The notes under the pieces are model-generated. The model saw only the letters and a program-made list of their open reading frames with translations. It had not been told where the DNA came from and made no database searches. The translations under genes were made by a program, and so were the position numbers. A DNA stretch of 8,983 bases from Clostridia bacterium (GTDB lineage Bacteria > Bacillota > Clostridia > UBA1381 > UMGS1253): contig JAFQPV010000120.1 of assembly GCA_017411585.1 (NCBI GenBank), positions 1 to 8,983 of the forward strand, in the 5' to 3' direction. Every line of letters starts with the position of its first letter. The first letter of the stretch is position 1. Shown here piece after piece: positions 1 through 5,331 of the stretch.

Positions 1-164
1 AAAACCTCACCGCTGCCCGAAATGAAATACAATATTTCAATGTTTCTGTGCCAATTGGCGAGGCTGACATTTTCATCTGCCTGCTTGCGAATTAAATCGC
101 GGTGAAAAATAAACGGTATATTTTCATTCGGCATCACATGCGGCTCATAAAATCCGGTTTGCAT
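1..164 (-). CDS. AraC-family transcriptional regulator, N-terminal fragment cut by the window edge
   Basis: Only the first 54 codons are inside the window. The reading starts at ATG (complement of 162-164), preceded by an AAAGGAG ribosome binding site (complement of about 174-180), and runs off the left edge without a stop. The peptide begins MQTGFYEPHVMP and contains an NWHRNIEILYF stretch at about residues 37-47. This resembles the N-terminal cupin (arabinose-binding-like) domain of AraC regulators, where a His-x-Asn-x-Glu pattern (H39, N41, E43) sits before a beta strand. The DNA-binding C-terminus is not visible, so the family call rests on this short segment. The gene is divergent from the operon at 295 and separated from it by about 130 bases carrying phased repeats, so it probably senses a sugar-like effector and controls that operon. 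A plain cupin protein cannot be excluded. Confidence 0.72.
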   Translation of the reverse strand, partial: MQTGFYEPHVMPNENIPFIFHRDLIRKQADENVSLANWHRNIEILYFISGSGEV

Positions 165-213
165 AGCAAAATTCTCCTTTTAGCAGCAAAATAGTGTTAA
201 TTTTAAGCAAAAT
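165..213 (+). promoter_or_regulatory. Three helically phased AGCAAAAT direct repeats, likely AraC-type operator
   Basis: The octamer AGCAAAAT occurs exactly at 165-172, 185-192 and 206-213. The start-to-start spacings are 20 and 21 bp, about two helical turns. AraC-family proteins are known to bind direct repeats about 21 bp apart. The third copy starts 14 bp upstream of the -35 hexamer of the forward operon promoter, a suitable place for an activator. The first copy lies between the start codon and ribosome binding site of the divergent regulator gene, where binding could repress it. A weaker AGCAAAAG occurs at 257-264. The repeats are seen directly; binding is inferred. Confidence 0.55.
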
Positions 214-219
214 ACATAC

Positions 220-248
220 TTGTCATTTTTTCGGTTTCAGTATACAAT
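220..248 (+). promoter_or_regulatory. Sigma-A-type promoter of the isomerase-oxidoreductase-isomerase operon
   Basis: A TTGTCA -35 element at 220-225 and a TACAAT -10 element at 243-248 are separated by 17 bp, the optimal spacing. Each hexamer matches the vegetative consensus at five of six positions. Transcription would start near 255, leaving a leader of about 40 bases that contains the AAGGAG site at 280-285. No equally good promoter for the divergent regulator gene was found. Confidence 0.65.
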
Positions 249-294
249 AAAGCTAAAGCAAAAGCAATACCAAAATTTTAAGGAGTGAATATAA

Positions 295-1152
295 ATGCGC
301 AAATTTGATATAGGTGTTATTGTGGATTCCTTCCGTCTGCCGACGAAAGAAGCTATTGTGCGCGCGGCGCAAATCGGTGCGCAGGGCTTGCAGATGTATT
401 GTACCAAGGGCGAGAATGCGCCGGAGAATCTGACAAAGGCAAAGCGCATCGAGCTTTTGGATTTTGTAAAATCCAACGGACTTAAGTTTTCCGCAATTTG
501 CGGTGACCTGGGCATGGGCTTTGGCAATCCGGAGAAAAATCCGGAGCTGATTGAAAAATCCAAGCGTATTATGGAGCTTGCAAAGGAACTGGAAACCGAT
601 ATTGTGACCACGCACATCGGCGTTGTGCCGCAGGATACAAATCACGACCGCTACAAGATTATGCAGGTGGCTTGCCATGAGCTTGCCGAGTACGCTGACA
701 GTTTAGATGCGCACTTTGCAATTGAAACCGGTCCGGAAACAAGCGCAACTTTAAAAACCTTTTTAGATTCGCTCGGCTCAAAGGGCGTTGCGGTAAACCT
801 TGACCCGGCAAATCTTGTGATGGTCACCGGCGACGACCCGGTACAAGCGGTGTATAACTTAAAGGACTACATCGTACATACACACGCAAAAGACGGTATT
901 AAGCTTAAGGACGGCGACCCGGAGTGCATCTATCGTGTGGTGCATCCAATTCCCGAAGAGTACAGTCAGGGCGGCTATTACGAAGAAGTACCGCTCGGCA
1001 CGGGCGGCGTACCGTTTGCGGCATATTTAAAGGCGCTTGAGGACATCGGCTACACAGGCTTTTTAACCATTGAGCGCGAGGTCGGCGACAATCCGGCAGC
1101 AGATATTTTAACCGCTGTAAACTATTTGAAAAAAGTAATGGAGGAAAATTGA
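295..1152 (+). CDS. Sugar phosphate isomerase/epimerase-like TIM-barrel protein (AP endonuclease 2 / xylose isomerase-like fold)
   Basis: This 285-residue cytosolic protein looks like a single xylose-isomerase-like TIM barrel (the AP_endonuc_2 family). Members isomerise or epimerise sugars and keto-polyols, or cleave keto-glycosides, with one divalent metal. Likely metal-site residues appear in family order: T-H-I-G with H107, I-E-T-G with E144, L-D-P-A-N with D170, H-T-H-A-K-D with H195 and H197, and I-E-R-E with E260. The length fits the family and all expected ligands are present, so it should be active. The start at 295 follows AAGGAG at 280-285 with 9 bases of spacing. It is the first gene of a three-gene operon, and its stop lies one base before the next start, so the two are probably translated together. 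The substrate cannot be told: tagatose/psicose 3-epimerase-like, inosose-related or keto-glycoside activities are all possible. No signal peptide is seen. Confidence 0.85.
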   Translation: MRKFDIGVIVDSFRLPTKEAIVRAAQIGAQGLQMYCTKGENAPENLTKAKRIELLDFVKSNGLKFSAICGDLGMGFGNPEKNPELIEKSKRIMELAKELETDIVTTHIGVVPQDTNHDRYKIMQVACHELAEYADSLDAHFAIETGPETSATLKTFLDSLGSKGVAVNLDPANLVMVTGDDPVQAVYNLKDYIVHTHAKDGIKLKDGDPECIYRVVHPIPEEYSQGGYYEEVPLGTGGVPFAAYLKALEDIGYTGFLTIEREVGDNPAADILTAVNYLKKVMEEN

Positions 1153-1153
1153 A

Positions 1154-2212
1154 ATGGCAAAAATCAAAGTTGGTATTATCGGCGTAGGAAACATTTCAGA
1201 AGACCATCTGCGCGGCTATTTTCAGAATGAAAATGTAGAAGTATATGCTTTTTGCGATATTGACGAGGCAAAGCTTGCAAAGAAGGCAGCAATCCACGGC
1301 ATCGAGCGCACCTATACGGATGTAAATGAAATGGTGGCACTCAAGGAGCTTGACGCTGTCAGCGTTTGCGTATGGAATGTAAACCACCACGCCTGCGTTA
1401 TGGCGGCATTAAAGGCAGGCAAGCACGTGCTCTGCGAAAAGCCGCTTGCAATGAACGCACAGCAGGCAGAGGAAATGCGCGCAGAAGCCGAAAAGCAGGG
1501 CGTACTTTTGATGGTTGGCTTTGTAATGCGTTTCTCGGATGAAAGCAAGATTGCGCTTGACTTAATCAACGACGGCGCACTCGGCGATATTTACTACTCG
1601 AAGGCAACGTATCTTCGCCGTCACGGCTGCCCGGGCGGCTGGTTTGCCGACAGCGAAAGATCCGGCGGCGGTCCGGTAATCGACCTCGGCGTACATGTCA
1701 TCGACCATACACGCTATCTGATGGGCAAGCCGAAGCCGGTTTCCGTTTATGCAGCAACCTTTGATATGCTCAAAAACAGACCGTGGCTCAAAACCCATGT
1801 CGGCTGGAGACCGGAGGGCGCTTGCGATGCGGACAAGTGCGATGTAGAGGATTTGGCAGTTGCGCTCATCCGCTACGACAACGGCGCTGTAACACTTTTG
1901 GAAACAAGTTATTCGTTAAACGGCAACGGTGTAACGGCAAAGGATTTGTACGGCACAAAGGGCGGATTGGCGCTTGCAGGTCAGCCGAAGCTGTATACGA
2001 CCGTAAGCGGCTATCTTGCCGATGTGGATTTGGCAACGAAGAACTTAAAGGCAGGCGGCAAGGGCATGTTTGTGCAGGAAATTGACCACTTCGTAGATTG
2101 CATCGTGAACGGTACAGAGTGTATCGCACCTGCGGAGGACGGCGTTGTGGTGATGAAGATTTTGGATGCGATTTACGAATCCGCAAAGACGGGACATGAG
2201 GTGATTTTATGA
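1154..2212 (+). CDS. Gfo/Idh/MocA family NAD(P)-dependent oxidoreductase
   Basis: This 352-residue protein has the two-domain layout of sugar and polyol dehydrogenases such as inositol 2-dehydrogenase and glucose-fructose oxidoreductase. The N-terminal Rossmann domain carries G-V-G-N-I-S at 10-15, with C34-D35-I36-D37 at the end of beta 2; an acidic residue there favours NAD. The family's E-K-P motif is at 95-97, with K96 the usual catalytic lysine. The C-terminal alpha/beta domain opens with a G-G-G-P-V-I-D-L-G-V-H-V-I-D-H segment (171-185), in which D177, H181 and D184 match the substrate-site positions of the family. The start is preceded by GGAGG at 1140-1144, inside the previous gene. 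The stop overlaps the next start as ATGA, so the genes are translationally coupled. Between two isomerase-like barrels, it probably makes or reduces a keto-sugar that a partner then processes. The exact substrate and oxidation position are unknown. Confidence 0.9.
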   Translation: MAKIKVGIIGVGNISEDHLRGYFQNENVEVYAFCDIDEAKLAKKAAIHGIERTYTDVNEMVALKELDAVSVCVWNVNHHACVMAALKAGKHVLCEKPLAMNAQQAEEMRAEAEKQGVLLMVGFVMRFSDESKIALDLINDGALGDIYYSKATYLRRHGCPGGWFADSERSGGGPVIDLGVHVIDHTRYLMGKPKPVSVYAATFDMLKNRPWLKTHVGWRPEGACDADKCDVEDLAVALIRYDNGAVTLLETSYSLNGNGVTAKDLYGTKGGLALAGQPKLYTTVSGYLADVDLATKNLKAGGKGMFVQEIDHFVDCIVNGTECIAPAEDGVVVMKILDAIYESAKTGHEVIL

Positions 2213-3078
2213 GATTTGGTGTAAGCTCTTATTCATTTTCCCAAAAAATCAGTGCAGGCGAAATGACCCAGCTCGATACAGTCAAGGCGGCAAAGGAGCT
2301 CGGCTTTGACTGCATCGAATTTACAGAGATTAAGCCGCACGACGGCTCGACACAGTTAGAATATGCCGCTAAAATCCGCGAAGAAGCGAAAAAGGTAGGC
2401 ATCTGCGTAAACTGCTACACCATCGCGGCGCACTTCGCGGTAGATACTGAGGAAGAGCTCCAGGCAGAGGTTGAAAGAATGAAGGGACAGGTCGATGTTG
2501 CCGAAGCGCTCGGCGTAACTTTGATGCGTCAGGACTCTATGCGAAAAATGGGCAACTACCGCAGCTTTGACCAGGCGCTGCCAATGCTGGCAAAGGGCGT
2601 GCGCGCTGTTTGCGAATATGCCGAAACGAAGGGCATTCGCACGATGGTGGAAAACCACGGCTTCGTAGCGCAGGACAGCGACCGCGTAGAGCGCTTGTTT
2701 AACGCCGTAAACCACAAAAACTTCGGTGTTTTGGTTGATATGGGCAACTTTGCCTGCGTCGATGAGGACAGCGCATCAGCGGTATCGCGCCTCGCACCAT
2801 ATGCCTTCCACGCACACGCAAAGGATTTTACCAAAATCCCGTTTGATAAGATTACACCGGCAACACTTGGCATTTTAACCCGCGGCTGCAATATGTTAAA
2901 GGGCTGCACGATTGGTCACGGCGTAATTCCGGTCAAGCAGTGCATCAAGATTTTAAACCGCGCAGACTATCAGGGCGATTTGTCGATTGAATACGAAGGC
3001 TCAGCTGATTGTATGAAGGGTATTGCTGAAGGTCTTGCCAACTTAAAGACCTATGTGAAGGAATTAAACCTCGAATAA
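2209..3078 (+). CDS. Second sugar phosphate isomerase/epimerase-like TIM-barrel protein
   Basis: This 289-residue protein is another xylose-isomerase-like TIM barrel, clearly different in sequence from the one at the operon's start and therefore not a recent duplicate. Visible metal-site residues are E148 in V-E-N-H-G, D177 in V-D-M-G-N-F, H201 and H203 in H-A-H-A-K-D, and E261 in S-I-E-Y-E-G. The N-terminal M-R-F-G-V-S-S-Y-S-F is a typical first strand of the fold. The gene overlaps the preceding oxidoreductase by four bases (ATGA) and has a GAGGTG site at 2198-2203, five bases before the start. It ends the operon, and a terminator follows 44 bases downstream. Such barrels next to Gfo/Idh/MocA enzymes act on keto-sugars or inosose-type compounds in characterised pathways. 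Here the reaction could be isomerisation, epimerisation, dehydration or elimination. No signal peptide is present. Confidence 0.85.
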   Translation: MRFGVSSYSFSQKISAGEMTQLDTVKAAKELGFDCIEFTEIKPHDGSTQLEYAAKIREEAKKVGICVNCYTIAAHFAVDTEEELQAEVERMKGQVDVAEALGVTLMRQDSMRKMGNYRSFDQALPMLAKGVRAVCEYAETKGIRTMVENHGFVAQDSDRVERLFNAVNHKNFGVLVDMGNFACVDEDSASAVSRLAPYAFHAHAKDFTKIPFDKITPATLGILTRGCNMLKGCTIGHGVIPVKQCIKILNRADYQGDLSIEYEGSADCMKGIAEGLANLKTYVKELNLE

Positions 3079-3121
3079 CAAAGAAAATATGCAATTTAAG
3101 CCGAATGTAATTCGTGTTTGT

Positions 3122-3155
3122 AAGGGACGGTGAAGGGCACCGTCCCTTTATTTTT
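3122..3155 (+). terminator. Rho-independent terminator of the first operon
   Basis: An 11-bp perfect stem, AAGGGACGGTG (3122-3132) with CACCGTCCCTT (3138-3148), encloses a 5-base loop and is followed by TATTTTT. It lies 44 bases after the last gene of the operon and just ahead of a separate promoter, so it isolates the operon from the downstream oxidoreductase. Confidence 0.9.
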
Positions 3156-3163
3156 GTGTTGGT

Positions 3164-3193
3164 AGCAGGATTGTGCTAAAAACAAGCAGAAAA
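3164..3193 (+). promoter_or_regulatory. Possible two-site operator upstream of the second oxidoreductase
   Basis: AGCAG-type half sites begin at 3164 (AGCAGGAT) and 3185 (AGCAGAAAAT), 21 bp apart. The second begins 13 bp before the -35 hexamer at 3198. This nearly matches the geometry of the AGCAAAAT repeats at the first operon, where the proximal copy begins 14 bp before its -35. Similarity between the half sites is modest, so this is a tentative call based on spacing as much as on sequence. Confidence 0.3.
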
Positions 3194-3197
3194 TGTA

Positions 3198-3226
3198 TAG
3201 ACAATTTCCGCTTTGGCTGTTACAAT
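3198..3226 (+). promoter_or_regulatory. Sigma-A-type promoter of the second oxidoreductase gene
   Basis: TAGACA at 3198-3203 and TACAAT at 3221-3226 are separated by exactly 17 bp, and each differs from the vegetative consensus at one position. It lies after the terminator of the preceding operon and before the AAAGGAG site at 3242-3248, so the downstream gene is independently transcribed. Confidence 0.7.
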
Positions 3227-3256
3227 GAAGAAAAACAGTGTAAAGGAGTACGGATT

Positions 3257-4387
3257 ATGTACAAGCTTGCAATTATCGGGGCGGGCAGAAGAATTGCACC
3301 GCAGGTAAAAGAAATTCTGAAAAATGAAGATTTTGCCTTGATCGCCATTTGCGATACGGATATCGAAACCGCAAAAAAGCGTTTCGAGGATATTGACGGT
3401 ATCACCTATTACACCGATGCAGAGCAAATGCTGCAAACTGAAGCACCGGACGGTGTTTTTATCGGTACGCGCTGCTCAACACATACACAATATGCTTGCC
3501 TTGTGGCAAAATACAACATCCCGATGTTTTTGGAAAAACCGGTCTGCACAACGGAAGAGGACCTCACAAAACTGGAAGGCATTTTGCATATAAACGAAAA
3601 AACCGTCGTCTCCTTCCCGCTTCGCCTTTGCTCGACCGTACAGCGCGTGAAGGAAATTCTCGATTCCGGACGCGTTGGCACACCGGCACACGTTCAAGCA
3701 TACAACAATGTTAATTACGGTCGCGGCTACTACCACAAATGGTACCGCGACGAAAACGAGACCGGCGGGCTTTTGCTGCAAAAGGCAACGCATGATTTAG
3801 ACTGTATCAACTACCTTTTGGGCGATTTGCAGCCGACAACCATCTGCGCAATGACCTCAAAGCAGGTGTTTAAAGGCGACAAGCCGGCAGATTTGCACTG
3901 CGCAGACTGTCCTGAAAAGGAAACCTGTCCGGAGGGCGTAAACAACATCAACAAAATCAACGGCGACCCTTATGAGATTAAGGATTTATGCTGCTTTTCC
4001 ACCGCCACAGGCAACGAAGACAGTTCGAGCGTATTGGTAATGTACGAAAACGGTCTGCACGTTGCGTATTCGCAAAATTTCATTGTGCGCCGCAGTGCAG
4101 GCAAGCGCGGCGCGCGCATCATCAGCTATGATGCAACCCTCGAATTTGACTTGTACTCCGGCGAAATTAAAATTATCTATCACAATGAAGACCGCGTTGA
4201 AACACTAAATAGCAACACCGAAGGCTCCCACTTCGGCGGCGATGAAATGCTTTTAAGAAACTTTGCCGATGTTGTACGCGGCAAGGATATTTCTCACTCT
4301 GACCTCACCTCCGGTATCTTAAGCGCAAAAATGTGCCTGATGGCAAGAAAATCCGCACAAACAAAACAGTTTTACGATATTGTATAA
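3257..4387 (+). CDS. Gfo/Idh/MocA family oxidoreductase with a cysteine-rich insertion
   Basis: This 376-residue predicted NAD(P)-dependent dehydrogenase has a Rossmann domain beginning Y-K-L-A-I-I-G-A-G (2-10), with the motif relaxed to G-A-G-R-R-I. C32-D33-T34-D35 ends beta 2, L-E-K-P is at 92-95 with K94 the likely catalytic lysine, and K-A-T-H-D-L-D at 176-182 (K176, H179, D182) lies in the substrate domain. An insertion holds C215-x2-C218-x5-C224 and later C245-C246, resembling a metal site. ATG at 3257 is preferred because AAAGGAG at 3242-3248 lies 8 bases upstream; an in-frame GTG at 3173 is upstream of the promoter. It is only distantly similar to the oxidoreductase at 1154, so it probably catalyses a different step. 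It has its own promoter and a terminator shared with the convergent regulator. The substrate is unknown; no signal peptide is seen. Confidence 0.88.
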   Translation: MYKLAIIGAGRRIAPQVKEILKNEDFALIAICDTDIETAKKRFEDIDGITYYTDAEQMLQTEAPDGVFIGTRCSTHTQYACLVAKYNIPMFLEKPVCTTEEDLTKLEGILHINEKTVVSFPLRLCSTVQRVKEILDSGRVGTPAHVQAYNNVNYGRGYYHKWYRDENETGGLLLQKATHDLDCINYLLGDLQPTTICAMTSKQVFKGDKPADLHCADCPEKETCPEGVNNINKINGDPYEIKDLCCFSTATGNEDSSSVLVMYENGLHVAYSQNFIVRRSAGKRGARIISYDATLEFDLYSGEIKIIYHNEDRVETLNSNTEGSHFGGDEMLLRNFADVVRGKDISHSDLTSGILSAKMCLMARKSAQTKQFYDIV

Positions 4388-4395
4388 TGTATTCA

Positions 4396-4422
4396 AAAAG
4401 GACAGTCATCGATTGTCCTTTT
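4396..4422. terminator. Bidirectional terminator between convergent genes
   Basis: A hairpin pairs AAAAGGACAGTC (4396-4407) with GATTGTCCTTTT (4411-4422) through 12 pairs, including one G-T wobble, around a 3-base loop. A and T runs flank the stem on both sides, so the transcript ends in U-rich sequence in either direction. It starts 8 bases after the forward oxidoreductase and touches the stop codon of the minus-strand regulator, so it can serve both genes. Confidence 0.75.
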
Positions 4423-5213
4423 CATTTCTCTTTTGTCTGCTCTCTGAAGGCACGTGGTGTCGTGCCGCAATCCTCGACAAATATGCGGTTAAAGCTGCTT
4501 TGGTTTTTAAAGCCGCAGCGCAGCATAATTTCCGTGATTTTCAAATCTGTGTTTTTTAAGAGGTTCTTTGCCTCGGCAATGCGCAGAGAGTTTATATACT
4601 CCCGAAAGCCGTAACCGAGCTTTTCGGAAAAGATTTTTGTCACATAGCTTTGGCTGATAAACAGTGCCTGCGCGACAGCGCGCGTGCTGATATCCTCGTC
4701 TGTAAAATGTGTGCTGCAATAGGTCAGCACACGCTGAATAACCTCGCTGCCCGCGTCAAAATCCGTGTGTAGCGTAAGCCTTTGCAGAAGCTCGCCGACC
4801 ACGCCTGCAAGATAGGCGGTGGCGATGTCCTCGTGTGCCGTATCCTTTAAGGAAAACACCTCCACAATTCTGCTTAGAATCGGCAAAAGCGCACCTTCAT
4901 CCTTGCAATACGGTACGTCCGGCTTAAAGGTCAGCAGCGTCTTTTCATATTTGGGAACAGCGTCCGGCGAAAACATAATGATAATTGCCTTTGCTTCCGG
5001 TGCAGTTTCATAGGCATGGATGCTGTAGGGGAACACGATGCTGATTTCCCCCGTCCTTAAAACACGCTCACAACCGTCTATGGTCATGTGTATTTCTCCT
5101 GAAAGCACATAAACCAGCTCCGCGTGTGTATGAAACATCGGCGGAAAGCCGCGAAAGCCGTTTACGCGCTTGGCATACATACGCAAATCGTTTTTTTCAA
5201 ATACACCCTTCAA
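4422..5213 (-). CDS. AraC-family transcriptional regulator with cupin sensor domain, TTG start
   Basis: This 263-residue predicted regulator has an N-terminal cupin-type effector domain followed by a C-terminal AraC/XylS DNA-binding domain. F-H-T-H-A-E-L-V-Y-V-L-S-G-E at about 27-40 (H28, H30, E32) is the typical cupin signature. Residues about 158-257 hold two helix-turn-helix units: one around I-S-T-R-A-V-A-Q-A-L, and one around K-I-T-E-I-M-L-R-C-G-F, with the family's F-N-R-x-F and C-G-x-T-P-x-x-F-R motifs. I chose TTG (complement of 5211-5213) because a near-perfect GGAGGTG site lies 7 bases upstream (complement of 5221-5227). The in-frame ATG at complement 5244-5246 has no such site and lies only about 20 bases from the predicted transcription start. 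The gene is divergent from the glycoside hydrolase, which it most likely controls together with its own expression. The effector is unknown. Confidence 0.88.
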   Translation of the reverse strand: MKGVFEKNDLRMYAKRVNGFRGFPPMFHTHAELVYVLSGEIHMTIDGCERVLRTGEISIVFPYSIHAYETAPEAKAIIIMFSPDAVPKYEKTLLTFKPDVPYCKDEGALLPILSRIVEVFSLKDTAHEDIATAYLAGVVGELLQRLTLHTDFDAGSEVIQRVLTYCSTHFTDEDISTRAVAQALFISQSYVTKIFSEKLGYGFREYINSLRIAEAKNLLKNTDLKITEIMLRCGFKNQSSFNRIFVEDCGTTPRAFREQTKEK

Positions 5214-5268
5214 CCATATCCACCTCCGAACAGTGTGATTTTTCATTGCTTTTTTATATGGTCTTGGC

Positions 5269-5296
5269 TTGAGTATAACCGAAAACGTGCTATAAT
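5269..5296 (+). promoter_or_regulatory. Promoter of the glycoside hydrolase gene
   Basis: TTGAGT (5269-5274) and a perfect TATAAT (5291-5296) are separated by 16 bp. Shifting the -35 by one base to CTTGAG gives 17 bp. The start of transcription should be near 5303, followed by an AAGGAG site at 5317-5322. It is superimposed on the opposite-strand promoter at 5272-5300. Confidence 0.7.
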
Positions 5297-5300
5297 TCAA
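5272..5300 (-). promoter_or_regulatory. Promoter of the AraC-family regulator, overlapping the hydrolase promoter
   Basis: Read on the minus strand, TTGAAT (complement of 5295-5300) and TATACT (complement of 5272-5277) are separated by 17 bp and match the vegetative consensus well. Each strand's -10 overlaps the other strand's -35, so the two promoters should compete for polymerase. Initiation near 5265 leaves about 50 bases before the TTG start. Confidence 0.6.
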
Positions 5301-5331
5301 GTATAAAATAAAAATTAAGGAGAAATGCACA

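Noticed and set aside
295..3078. The two TIM-barrel genes as the two subunits of a C-glycoside deglycosidase
   Set aside because: Known enzymes of that type pair one barrel with a small non-barrel beta subunit, and none is visible here; both genes are full-length, diverged barrels with complete metal sites.
3173..3256. Upstream extension of the second oxidoreductase to an in-frame GTG
   Set aside because: The extension would begin upstream of the predicted promoter, has no ribosome binding site, and adds residues before a typical Rossmann N-terminus that starts at the well-placed ATG at 3257.
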